Of a stretch of 64,000 nucleotides of DNA, positions 41,216-49,403 are shown in pieces (position 1 is the stretch's first letter; each line of letters starts with the position of its first letter). The notes beneath the pieces were generated by a model. The model made no database searches. It was not told the DNA's origin and saw only the letters and a list, made by a program, of their open reading frames with translations. The stretch comes from DAOUJI01 sp965219565 (lineage in GTDB: Bacteria > Chloroflexota > Dehalococcoidia > Lucifugimonadales > JAGWBF01). The stretch spans positions 3,117,807 through 3,181,806 of the forward strand of contig OZ244780.1 in the NCBI GenBank assembly GCA_965219565.1. Reading direction: 5' to 3'. The translations under genes were made by a program, and so were the position numbers.

Positions 41216-42226
41216 CTATTCGCAGTATGGGAGCACTTGCTCGCCAAAGAGTTTGAGAGCTCCCATAATCTTTTCGTGGGGCGGACCGCCTGAGTGGGCG
41301 TGGCGCAGTCGCAGTATGAAGTTGTCGGCGCCCGTGACCTCTTTCCATCGCAGGAAGTCCTGTATGCACTCTTCCGGCTCACCGATGACGATGCGGTCCT
41401 TGGCCACGTTGGTCAGGTTGAAATCAGCCTCGGACTCGAACTTGACGAAGTTTGGGTTCCGGGCGTGCCAGTAGTATTTGTAGGCCTCCATCACTTCCGG
41501 CCCGTAAACGGCCTCGGCCTCTTCCCTAGTCGAAGCCACCCATGCGTCGCGCATCAGAACGAAGTCCGGCACCCGCCCGGCTGAGGTCGCGGCTTCCTTG
41601 TAGGCGTCAAGCTGCTCACAGGTAAGCTCCATATCGGCACTGGAGCTTGCGACGTAGGTGTCGGCCAGCCTTCCCGCACGCACCACGGCGGCTTTGCTGC
41701 TTGCGCCAATCCACAGAGGTGGCGCCGGCTGCGTGTAGGGCTTGGGCAGGACCTGGACATCGTCCAGGTGGAAATGCTTGCCGTGGTGGGAAAAGGGTTC
41801 GCCCGTCCAGCACTTCCTGATTATTTCCACGCTTTCCTCGAACCGCCCCACCCTCTCGTTCATGGGGATGCCGAATGCCTTAAAGTCGGCTTCCTGGTAA
41901 CCCAGGCCCACGCCCAACGCTATCCGGCCCTTGGACACGATGTCCAGAGTCACCACGTCTTCCGCCAGCCTGACCGGGTGGTGCAGAGGCAGCAGGATGA
42001 CCGACGTGCCTACCTTCAGCCGTGTTGTGGAGGCAGCCACGGCGGTGGCGACTATCAGCGGCGAGGGAAGAAAACCGTCGCGGTCCTGATGATGCTCCCC
42101 GAAGAAGCATGAGTCGAATCCCATCTCCTCGGCAAGCTGCGCCTCGGCGATGACCTCGTCTACGCACCGGTCAAGGTTCTCTCCCCGGGGCGGATTGGCT
42201 ATGGAACTGTAGATGCCGAATTTCAT
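41216..42226 (-). CDS. LLM-class flavin-dependent oxidoreductase (F420/FMN)
   Basis: 336 residues, the most compact of the three luciferase-like enzymes. MKFGIYSSIANPP start, LAEEMGFDSCFFGEHHQDRDG, LKVGTSVILLPLHHPVRLAEDV, GRIALGVGLGYQEADFKAFG, VGRFEESVEIIRKCWTGEPF and PPLWIGASSKAAVVRAGRLAD, the last being the TIGR03619-like signature group. Start ATG 42226 has GGAGG 4 bp upstream; an in-frame TTG at 42241 overlaps that site. It is convergent with the formyl-THF operon and 113 bp downstream of the MMPL gene on the same strand. Substrate unknown. Confidence 0.88.
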   Translation of the reverse strand: MKFGIYSSIANPPRGENLDRCVDEVIAEAQLAEEMGFDSCFFGEHHQDRDGFLPSPLIVATAVAASTTRLKVGTSVILLPLHHPVRLAEDVVTLDIVSKGRIALGVGLGYQEADFKAFGIPMNERVGRFEESVEIIRKCWTGEPFSHHGKHFHLDDVQVLPKPYTQPAPPLWIGASSKAAVVRAGRLADTYVASSSADMELTCEQLDAYKEAATSAGRVPDFVLMRDAWVASTREEAEAVYGPEVMEAYKYYWHARNPNFVKFESEADFNLTNVAKDRIVIGEPEECIQDFLRWKEVTGADNFILRLRHAHSGGPPHEKIMGALKLFGEQVLPYCE

Positions 42227-42292
42227 GGGGCCTCCGGGCAAAAAGTTGGAGCCAGCTTACCACGAAACCAGAGGCGATCACCTCTTTGGTAT

Positions 42293-42329
42293 TACCCCCT
42301 CTACCTCTGGGAGAGGGTTGGGGTGAGGG
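42293..42329. repeat. interspersed palindromic repeat
   Basis: CCCCCTCTACCTCTGGGAGAGGG followed by TTGGGGTGAGGG, a first-family copy lying just after the MMPL stop. Confidence 0.65.
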
Positions 42330-42339
42330 CGTTCCGCCG

Positions 42340-44607
42340 TCAGTCCGCGGCGGCTGAGGCGGGCTGCTCGCTCCGTTCGACACGCAGGTCAGGCAGCCAG
42401 CTAAGCCACGACGGCAGATACCAGTTCCACCGGCCCAGCAGCTTCATCCCGGCGGGAGCCAGCACCATGCGCACGATGGAGGCGTCAAGCAGCACCGCTA
42501 TCCCCAGGCCGAAACCCATCTGCTGAAGCCCGACTACGTCGCCGGCTGCGAACCCCCAGAAAACGGCCACCATTATCAGAGCGGCGGCGGTTATCAAACG
42601 TCCTGTGGACCGAATTCCAAAGGCCACCGAACCCTCGTTGTCCTGGGTCTCGTCGTACCGTTCTCGGATGCGGCTCAGCAGGAAGACGTGGTAGTCCATG
42701 GACAGCCCGAAGAGCACTGCAAAGAGGAATATGGGTATCCAGGCTTCTATTGTGTCGGTCTGATAGAACCCGAAGGCCTCGTTCCAGACGCCCTTCTGGA
42801 AGACTAGCACCAGCAGGCCGTAGGTGGCCCCCACCGAAATCAGGTTGAGGATGATGGCCTTGACGGCAATGACTATGGACCTGAAGACCACGGTGAGCAG
42901 CACGAAGCTTATGCCCAGAACGAAGGGGAATACCACTTTAGAGGCATTGTCGGCCAGGTTGTAGAAGTCCACGTTCAACGCCGTCCGGCCAGTGACGTAC
43001 ACCTTGCCGGCGTTGTCGCCAAAAGCCGTTGGAATGTGATCTTTCCGTATTCGGACCACGGCGTCCAGGGCCTCGTCGCTGGATGAATCGCCATTCAGAA
43101 ATACGGCCAACACAGCGAGGTTGTCCTCGGAGTTCACCTCCAACTGCCCCTGACGGATGACAGTGGAGTCCTGTTCCAGGAGGTCTGAAAGGGCGGCTAC
43201 ACCAGCCTGTATCTCAGGTGAACCTATGTCGCCGTCTATCACGATTTCAGCGGGAGTGGCTTCACCGGAGGTGAACTCGGAGTCCAGGACCAGGAACCCC
43301 TGTTTCGACTGCATGACATCGGGCAGGCTCTGAATGCCTGACGTTCCGGTGTTGATGTCGAAGAAGGAGACGGCGGCGGCAATCAGCAGTCCTCCGGCCA
43401 ACACCAGACTCAACAAAGGATGGGCCATGACGCCCTTGGAAATTTTGTCCCAGAAGCCTCCCTCGCGGGTCTCGTCGAACCGGGTCTGGAATTTGCCGAT
43501 CCACGGTATGGCCAGACGGTCCACGTTGTCGCCCAAGGTTCCAAGAATGGCTGGAAGCAGGGTCATGGTGGCCAGCACCGACGCTAGCACCACAAATATC
43601 ATACCCATCCCTATGGCGACGAATACATTGGAGGGCACCAGCAGCATCCCGGCCAGAGCCACCACCACTGTGAATCCACTGAAGACAACGGCGCGGGTCG
43701 CCGTTGCGCTGGCCCTTCCAATGGCGTCGACCTTTTCGAGGCCCTTGCGCCGCTCTTCCCGGTACCTGGTCAGTATAAACAGCGAATAGTCTATGCCTAC
43801 GGCCAGCCCAATCATGGTGACCATGTTCTGTATCAGGAAGGACAGTTCGAAGACTTGCCCCATCAAGGCCGATGCTCCCAGGGCCACGACGATGGACACA
43901 GCGGCCAGGACTATCGGCAGCAGGGCTGCAACCAGGGTTCCCAAGGCCGCCAGCAAGATCACCACCGCTATGGGCGCCCCGAATATCTCCCCCTGTTTCA
44001 GCCCCTCGTTGGCCAGCTTTCGAAAGTCCGCGCTGGCTGACGCCTGGCCCACCATATACACATCGAAAAGTTCGTCGGCATGGGCTTCTTCCACGATCGC
44101 CAACATGGGGCTAATGTTGCTGCTGGCGTCGTCAAAATCGCCCGCCATGACCAAGGGCATTATGGTGACGGTCCTGTCTTCGTTGACCATGAAACCCTGC
44201 GCCCCAGGGTTCTGGTAGTAGTTCTGGAAAGTGCCCGGTTCGATTGCCGACCGGGAGTCGTCATTCTTGAACTTGGCCCCAGCTAGGGCGGCGTACAGGC
44301 CCTCGGTAAACCCCTGAAACTCGGCGCTGTCCACGGTGAGTCCCTGAGCGGACTGGATGACAACGACCTCGTTAGACCCCCTGGGACCTCGCAGCCTCTC
44401 TTCCAGAAGCTTCTGCCCCTTCTTGGAGTCCGGCTCGGCGGTGAAGTCGAATTCGGTGGTAGTGGCGTCGGACAACAACGTCGCGGTCAGGAAGAAGGCC
44501 ACGACCACAACTACTATCCATGCCAGAAACGTAACTGCGCGGTGGGTTGCACACCACCGCGCCAAGGGTTCCGGGGAGAACCTGCGTTTGGGTTGTTCGG
44601 ACGCCAT
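42340..44607 (-). CDS. MMPL/RND-family membrane transporter
   Basis: 755 residues, inner-membrane exporter of lipids or small hydrophobic compounds driven by proton flux. The first helix is FLAWIVVVVVAFFLTATLL. Two large extracytoplasmic loops (about residues 60-200 and 400-540) alternate with two groups of about six helices. The proton-relay region GLAVGIDYSLFILTRYREER occurs near residue 270 and its counterpart FGLSMDYHVFLLSRIRERYDE near 655, both carrying the conserved GxxxDY. The C-terminal tail is basic and short. ATG start without a clear Shine-Dalgarno; the next upstream gene is the biotin carrier, 142 bp away. No regulator is adjacent. Confidence 0.93.
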   Translation of the reverse strand: MASEQPKRRFSPEPLARWCATHRAVTFLAWIVVVVVAFFLTATLLSDATTTEFDFTAEPDSKKGQKLLEERLRGPRGSNEVVVIQSAQGLTVDSAEFQGFTEGLYAALAGAKFKNDDSRSAIEPGTFQNYYQNPGAQGFMVNEDRTVTIMPLVMAGDFDDASSNISPMLAIVEEAHADELFDVYMVGQASASADFRKLANEGLKQGEIFGAPIAVVILLAALGTLVAALLPIVLAAVSIVVALGASALMGQVFELSFLIQNMVTMIGLAVGIDYSLFILTRYREERRKGLEKVDAIGRASATATRAVVFSGFTVVVALAGMLLVPSNVFVAIGMGMIFVVLASVLATMTLLPAILGTLGDNVDRLAIPWIGKFQTRFDETREGGFWDKISKGVMAHPLLSLVLAGGLLIAAAVSFFDINTGTSGIQSLPDVMQSKQGFLVLDSEFTSGEATPAEIVIDGDIGSPEIQAGVAALSDLLEQDSTVIRQGQLEVNSEDNLAVLAVFLNGDSSSDEALDAVVRIRKDHIPTAFGDNAGKVYVTGRTALNVDFYNLADNASKVVFPFVLGISFVLLTVVFRSIVIAVKAIILNLISVGATYGLLVLVFQKGVWNEAFGFYQTDTIEAWIPIFLFAVLFGLSMDYHVFLLSRIRERYDETQDNEGSVAFGIRSTGRLITAAALIMVAVFWGFAAGDVVGLQQMGFGLGIAVLLDASIVRMVLAPAGMKLLGRWNWYLPSWLSWLPDLRVERSEQPASAAAD

Positions 44608-44749
44608 AGTCTCTCAGTTCATTATATAGCCGGATTGTTAAGACGGAGCATCACAGGGTATGGCTGGCAGCTTGGAGACAGGCGCGTTGAACGAGGAAAG
44701 GAAAAGAGACGACAAAAGCTGACACTGGGGAACGGAAGACTGAGAAGGA

Positions 44750-45190
44750 TTATTCAAGCTCGAGCAGCGGCTGGTCCACCGAGACCTGTTGCATGGGTTG
44801 AACGTGTATCGTCTTGATGACACCCGACACGCCAGCCGTAATGCTCTGCTCCATCTTCATGGCCTCTACAACACAGACCTCCTGGTCAGGTGAAACGGAT
44901 TCCCCGGGGCGCACCGTAATGGCCAGGACTTTCCCAGGCATGGGAGACCGGATTGTCTTGTCCGAACCTGCGCCCAGAGAAGGCGGCGAGGCCGGCGGCG
45001 GGGCCGAGGGTTGGGTCACCAAGGACGCCGGCACTGGAGCCGGGACGACTGCCGTCGGCGTCCGGCCTTCGATTTCCACCTGGTAGGGCGTTCCATCCAC
45101 CAGAGCGGTAATGGGTGAGGACGACAGGTTGTCCACTTGGACGTTGAACCATCGTTCCCCAACTTTTACTTTTATGGTTCGCGGCGGCAA
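44750..45190 (-). CDS. biotin carboxyl carrier protein (biotin/lipoyl attachment domain)
   Basis: 146 residues. The C-terminal biotinyl domain has SPMPGKVLAITVRPGESVS and the biotinylated Lys112 in VVEAMKMEQS, joined by a Pro/Ala linker (about 45-75) to an N-terminal strand-rich segment (TIKVKVGERWFNVQVDNL). This resembles the gamma/carrier subunits of acyl-CoA or oxaloacetate decarboxylases and the carrier domain of pyruvate carboxylase subunit B. No carboxylase, transcarboxylase or biotin ligase gene lies nearby, so its partners are elsewhere. The start is TTG 45190, placed by AGGGAG 7 bp upstream. It follows recO by 21 bp in the same leftward operon. Confidence 0.88.
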   Translation of the reverse strand: MPPRTIKVKVGERWFNVQVDNLSSSPITALVDGTPYQVEIEGRTPTAVVPAPVPASLVTQPSAPPPASPPSLGAGSDKTIRSPMPGKVLAITVRPGESVSPDQEVCVVEAMKMEQSITAGVSGVIKTIHVQPMQQVSVDQPLLELE

Positions 45191-45211
45191 TGTACGGCTC
45201 CCTGTATGCCT

Positions 45212-45997
45212 CTATGCGGGGACTCTCTGTGTTTCGGTGCGTTCCAGATGTTCTAGAAAACGCTTAGAGCGTATGTCGTCGTCCAACCAGTATTTTAGCG
45301 AGGCCGCCAGACGCTCACTTAATTCCCGGTCCAACCCCCCATCCACGTTGAGGGCTAGGGCCGCATCCAAGGACGCAGTCTCCATGAACCTCAGAACTTT
45401 GAGCGCCCGCACGGACAGCTCCATGATGCGTACGTCAGGCGGACGACATTCCCGGCATAACACACCACCGGCGTCAGGACTGTAACGGTGTTGCCCGGGG
45501 ACCAACTCCTCCCGGCATTTTACGCAAAGGCGCATTTCCGGCATAAACCCGGAAGACTTTAGCATATGAAGCTCGAAATAGCGAAGGGGGACTTGGCTGG
45601 AGGGGTCTGCGTCCAGAGCCCGCAGTCCGTCCAGGAAGTGGGAGTAGAGCTGCTGGTTGGGCTGTCCTTCCACGCCGTAGCCATCGACCAGCTCGGCCAT
45701 GTAGATCCCCTTGGCCATTCCGTCCAGGTCTGACTTGAGGCCGGGGAACACATCCAGGGTCTGGGCCTGGGTTACGGTGTCGTAGAGTCCTCCCTTACCG
45801 ACGGCCATCGCAAAGTCGACACGGCACAGAGGCTCCACGTGGCCCACCATTTTGCCGCCGGGTTTCCTGGCCCCGCGCACCCTGGCCCGCAGCTTACCAT
45901 GTTCACGGGAGTAGACGGTTGCGATGAGGGCTCCCTCGCCCACCGGGGTCGACTTGAGGACGATTCCCTCGCATCGGTAGGTCCTGGGCCGGGCCAA
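45212..45997 (-). CDS. recO: DNA repair protein RecO
   Basis: 261 residues, loads RecA onto SSB-coated DNA with RecR and RecF. An N-terminal OB fold (RTYRCEGIVLKSTPVGEGALI ... GKLRARVRGARKPGGK) is followed by a helical domain with a four-cysteine zinc site, CVKCREEL near residue 165 and CRECRPPD near 190. The start is a TTG at 45997, 3 bp after the recR stop, with AAGGGA upstream inside recR. The gene order recR-recO on one transcript is unusual but functionally sensible. No other start codon gives the family N-terminus. Confidence 0.92.
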   Translation of the reverse strand: MARPRTYRCEGIVLKSTPVGEGALIATVYSREHGKLRARVRGARKPGGKMVGHVEPLCRVDFAMAVGKGGLYDTVTQAQTLDVFPGLKSDLDGMAKGIYMAELVDGYGVEGQPNQQLYSHFLDGLRALDADPSSQVPLRYFELHMLKSSGFMPEMRLCVKCREELVPGQHRYSPDAGGVLCRECRPPDVRIMELSVRALKVLRFMETASLDAALALNVDGGLDRELSERLAASLKYWLDDDIRSKRFLEHLERTETQRVPA

Positions 45998-46000
45998 GGC

Positions 46001-46615
46001 TTATATTTCCCTTCTGCCCTGGAAGGCGCGGCTCAGAGTAAGCTCGTCTGCATACTCCAGGTCTCCTCCCACGGGCAATCCTCTGGCCAGATGGGTCACC
46101 TTGGCCCCGTCGGGCGCTATATGACGGCGTATGTACATTGCTGTCGCATCCCCCTCCAGGGTGGGGTTTGTGGCTATTATAATTTCTTGCACTTCGCCGT
46201 TTTCTATTCTGGTCGAAAGCTCCTTCAGGCGCAACTCCTCAGGCCCTACGTCGTTCATGGGGGAAATAACGCCGTGGAGTACGTGGTACAGGCCCTTGAA
46301 CAGGCCTGTGCGCTCCAGGGTCAGAACGTCCAGAGGTTCTTCGACGACGCATATCTGGGACCGATCACGTCTGGGGTCGCTGCACAGGGAACACGGCACC
46401 GCCTCGGTGAGGTTCTGGCACTCTGAGCAGAAGGTGATTCTCTCCTTGACTCCCACTATGGCCTCGGCCAAGGCACGGGCTTCCTCTTCAGGCAGTCGGA
46501 TGATGAAGTAGGCCAATCTCTGGGCGCTCTTGGGGCCGACGCCCGGCAGCTTGTTGAGCTCCGTCACAAGCTGGGCCAGGGGCGGGGCGGCGGAGGGCAG
46601 ATAGTCGGAACTCAT
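46001..46615 (-). CDS. recR: recombination mediator protein RecR
   Basis: 204 residues from the chosen start. HhH motif LNKLPGVGPKSAQRLAYFI, the zinc finger CSECQNLTEAVPCSLC, and a Toprim domain (ICVVEEPLDVLTLERTGLF ... EIIIATNPTLEGDATAMYI). These are the classical RecR features for ring assembly and DNA binding. ATG 46615 (MSSDYLPS) fits the family length; ATG 46648 would add MASHRRRAIPA. Neither has a strong ribosome-binding site. It follows ybaB by 90 bp, the usual dnaX-ybaB-recR order. Confidence 0.94.
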   Translation of the reverse strand: MSSDYLPSAAPPLAQLVTELNKLPGVGPKSAQRLAYFIIRLPEEEARALAEAIVGVKERITFCSECQNLTEAVPCSLCSDPRRDRSQICVVEEPLDVLTLERTGLFKGLYHVLHGVISPMNDVGPEELRLKELSTRIENGEVQEIIIATNPTLEGDATAMYIRRHIAPDGAKVTHLARGLPVGGDLEYADELTLSRAFQGRREI

Positions 46616-46705
46616 GGCGGGGATTGCGCGGCGCCTGTGGGACGCCATACGCCGATGTCAAGATTCAGTGAAGTGTCAGAAACGGACGATACAGCCATGA
46701 GCGCC

Positions 46706-47053
46706 CTATTCCAACCCCGGAATGTTCAGTCCTCCCGTAAGGTCGCTCAGCTTGGCGGAAGCCATCTCCTGGGACCTGCCAATGGCGTCGTTAACCGCTG
46801 CGACTATGAGGTCCTGGAGCATTTCCAGGTCTTCCAGCGCCTCAGGCTCTATGCTCACCGAGTCCAGAGTCTGCTTGCCGGTCATGGTGACCTTAACGAC
46901 TCCGCCTCCGGCGCTGCCCTCCACAGTGACCAACTCCAGTTCTTCCTGCATTTTCTGGAGCATTTCCATGGGCTGGGGAGCGCCTCCCTGGCCTTTGCCC
47001 CGAGCCTTGGACTGCTGTCGTTGGGCCATACGGCGCATCTGTCTGTTGGTCAT
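46706..47053 (-). CDS. ybaB: YbaB/EbfC nucleoid-associated protein
   Basis: 115 residues, small DNA-binding dimer that condenses the nucleoid. A charged N-terminal extension (MTNRQMRRMAQRQQSKARGK) precedes the YbaB domain with MLQKMQEELELVTVEGSAGG, VKVTMTGKQTLDSVSIEPEAL and LEDLIVAAVNDAI-like LQDLIVAAVNDAIGRSQ. The ATG overlaps the TGA of dnaX (ATGA at 47050-47053), giving translational coupling. The Arg/Lys-rich extension before the domain is longer than in E. coli. Confidence 0.93.
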   Translation of the reverse strand: MTNRQMRRMAQRQQSKARGKGQGGAPQPMEMLQKMQEELELVTVEGSAGGGVVKVTMTGKQTLDSVSIEPEALEDLEMLQDLIVAAVNDAIGRSQEMASAKLSDLTGGLNIPGLE

Positions 47054-48738
47054 TGCTCGTTTTCCTCCACTATGCGAGCTCCCATGCTGAGGGCCGCCCT
47101 TATCAGGGGACTCCGATTTGTCGGCGAGACCCTCCCGCCGCCGTTGTCGCCGTGCAGGGCAAGCTTCAGCTGATAGGTCGTTCCCATAGACTTAGCCAGG
47201 GCTTCGTTCACCGTGCGCATCCCCATGGGATCGTCCAATTCTTCCTGCATACGCTCCAGGTGGGACTTATGGGAAAATGTCAGAACCAAGGTGTCCCCAT
47301 CCATCTGCTGGTCTCGACAATCTCTAAGCAGGGCGCCGATGTTGTAACGCTTCCCCTTGGAACGGCTCAGGGTCTTTACGAAGTCTGCCCATTGCTCTGG
47401 AAATCCAGACGGGGGCGCAGCTCCGTCGGCTGCTACGGTGTTGTTGGGTCTGACCGGCTCTTCTCGAATCGCCCTTTCCGCGGGTTGCCGAGCCGGCGCC
47501 GGAGTCCTTTCTGCGGTTGGCGAAGCATCGGGTCTCCCGACGACGGCCGGGACACCAGAAGCACGTTCGGGACGCCTCTGGGGCGCTTCCGGCCGTGGCC
47601 TCGGAGGAGCTGAGGCTGCCGCCTCTTCTCTGACGGATGCTCTCGCGGGCGGAGCGTCCAGACACGCCTCCACCGCCGCCAGTTCCAGCGGAAGGGTGGG
47701 GGAGGCGTCGTACTTCATGTTCACTTCGCCCATGAGCTTAAGGGTCCTGACCAGCTTGTCCACGGCGGGCTTTCTGGCAAGCTCCTCCAGTTCCCGCAGC
47801 GTGGACTGCTCCATACTTACCGATTCGCGGGCGCCGTGCCGCAGCATGAGGGCGGCCCGGAGAAGCTCTACCGTCTGGCGGTGCAGATGCCGCAGATCAA
47901 CTCCCTCCCAGGAGGCCCGGCTGATCGTCCCCAGCGCGCCCGACGCGTCCGAGTTCAGCAGATGACGGGTGAGTTCCAGGGCCAACTCTTCATGGCCCAG
48001 CCCCAAGAGCTCGGCCACCTGGTCGGCGCCGATCTCCTTGCCGTAGGACACCACAAGCTGCTCCAACAGGTTCTCCGCGTCGCGCAGGCTTCCCCCGGAC
48101 ACGCGCGCCAAGGCGGCCAGGGTTTCCACGCCCGAGGCAACCCCTTCCTCGGCGCAAATCTCACTCAATCGTTGAATCACCGCCTGGGAGCTGAGCCGTC
48201 GGAAGTCGAACCGCTGGCACCGGGAAATGATGGTGGCGGGTATCTTGTGGGGTTCGGTGGTACAGAGCACGAAAATAGCGTGGGCGGGAGGCTCTTCCAA
48301 CGTCTTCAGAAAGGCGTTCGAGGCGTGTTCTGTCAGCATGTGGGCTTCGTCGATAATGTAGACCTTACACCCGCCCTCCGCCGGCGACAGGCCTACCTTG
48401 TCCCGGATGTTCCGTATTTCGTCGATTCCCCGGTTGCTGGCCGCGTCCAACTCGATGAGGTCCATGTAGCGTGACTCGTTCACCGCCTGGCACCTGGAGC
48501 AGCTGTTGCATGGGTCGGAATCGACGGGAGAAAGGCAGTTGACAGCCTTGGCCAGCACCCGCGCCGTGCTGGTCTTCCCCGTCCCTCTGGGTCCGCAGAA
48601 GAGATACGAGTGGGCCACGCGGCCCTGGCTCACCGCCTGCATGAGGGTGGACGACACGTGTTCCTGGCCCACCAGGTCGCTGAACCTCTGGGGCCGCCAC
48701 TTGCGGTAGTAGACTTGGAATGCGCCGTCGGACGTCAT
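47050..48738 (-). CDS. dnaX: DNA polymerase III subunit gamma/tau (DnaX)
   Basis: 562 residues, the clamp-loader ATPase. YYRKWRPQRFSDLVGQEHV start, Walker A GPRGTGKT at 49-56, zinc-binding Cys68, Cys77, Cys80 and Cys83 (CNSCSRC), and YIIDEAHML for Walker B. The collar helices come next, then a Pro/Ala/Arg-rich linker (about 370-460) and a tau-like C-terminal domain (RYNIGALLRDCRDQQM). ATG 48738 overlaps the TGA of ybeY (ATGA); the frame extends to 48777 but that adds MDQARRGPVRTGS from inside ybeY. A slippery A-run for frameshifting to gamma was not seen. Confidence 0.94.
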   Translation of the reverse strand: MTSDGAFQVYYRKWRPQRFSDLVGQEHVSSTLMQAVSQGRVAHSYLFCGPRGTGKTSTARVLAKAVNCLSPVDSDPCNSCSRCQAVNESRYMDLIELDAASNRGIDEIRNIRDKVGLSPAEGGCKVYIIDEAHMLTEHASNAFLKTLEEPPAHAIFVLCTTEPHKIPATIISRCQRFDFRRLSSQAVIQRLSEICAEEGVASGVETLAALARVSGGSLRDAENLLEQLVVSYGKEIGADQVAELLGLGHEELALELTRHLLNSDASGALGTISRASWEGVDLRHLHRQTVELLRAALMLRHGARESVSMEQSTLRELEELARKPAVDKLVRTLKLMGEVNMKYDASPTLPLELAAVEACLDAPPARASVREEAAASAPPRPRPEAPQRRPERASGVPAVVGRPDASPTAERTPAPARQPAERAIREEPVRPNNTVAADGAAPPSGFPEQWADFVKTLSRSKGKRYNIGALLRDCRDQQMDGDTLVLTFSHKSHLERMQEELDDPMGMRTVNEALAKSMGTTYQLKLALHGDNGGGRVSPTNRSPLIRAALSMGARIVEENEQ

Positions 48739-49250
48739 GGACCCAGTCCTGACAGGACCTCTTCTTGCTTGGTCCACATCACAGCTTCTTCATCAGGTCC
48801 GTCGTGGTCGTAGCCGACCAGATGCAGGATTCCGTGAACTACCAGCAGCGCCAATTCCCGGCGGCTGTCCTCGTCCTTGGCCTGGCGCACCGCCTGGGGA
48901 TAGGAAATAATGACTTCTCCAATTGGTCTGGGTTCGTCCTCGGGATAGACGAAGAAGCCGGCTTCCTCGCCGCTTGTCGACTCTGCGGGAGGACCGTCGC
49001 CTTGCCAGTGGCCCTCGTGGGTGGTGGAAAAGGAGAGCACGTCAGTGGTCTCGTCGAGGCCCCTATAGTCCCGGTTGAGGCGTCGGACGGTGTCGTCATC
49101 GGTTATCACGAGACTCAGCTGGCACGACTCGCCCAAGCCCAGCTTCTTGACGGCCCCCGCAGCCACTCCCCGCAGCCAGCTTCTGGGCACGCTCTCTTTG
49201 AACGGGTCCTGAATGGCAATGTCGATTCGGTTCCTGCGGTTCGAGGGCAT
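48735..49250 (-). CDS. ybeY: endoribonuclease YbeY (rRNA maturation factor)
   Basis: 171 residues, single-strand RNase in 16S rRNA processing and ribosome quality control. Catalytic zinc motif HGILHLVGYDH near residue 135 contains the three His ligands, preceded by TDDDTVRRLNRDYRGLDETTDVLSF and GEVIISYPQAVRQA. An insert of about 15 residues (HEGHWQGDGPPAESTSGEE) lengthens the region before GEVIIS compared with the shortest homologues. ATG 49250 gives the family start RNRIDIAIQD; the open frame up to 49364 is not needed. First gene of the leftward repair operon, divergent from the ArsA-type gene. Confidence 0.93.
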   Translation of the reverse strand: MPSNRRNRIDIAIQDPFKESVPRSWLRGVAAGAVKKLGLGESCQLSLVITDDDTVRRLNRDYRGLDETTDVLSFSTTHEGHWQGDGPPAESTSGEEAGFFVYPEDEPRPIGEVIISYPQAVRQAKDEDSRRELALLVVHGILHLVGYDHDGPDEEAVMWTKQEEVLSGLGP

Positions 49251-49368
49251 CGGCAAGATTCTATGGCCTGATTTCCACCAGTGTGCAGCGTAACCGGATG
49301 ATAGCATAGGGCGCACGGTTCCATCAAAGAACCGTCGGGGAAGCCGGAGTCTGCCGGAAAACACCCTA

Positions 49369-49377
49369 TGCTATAAT
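49369..49377 (+). promoter_or_regulatory. extended -10 promoter of the ArsA-type gene
   Basis: TGC followed by a consensus TATAAT (49372-49377), 27 bp before the GTG start. The extended -10 compensates for the lack of a good -35 at 49349-49354. Confidence 0.55.
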
Positions 49378-49403
49378 TGGCGCATCCCGAAGGGAGTTCA
49401 TTA

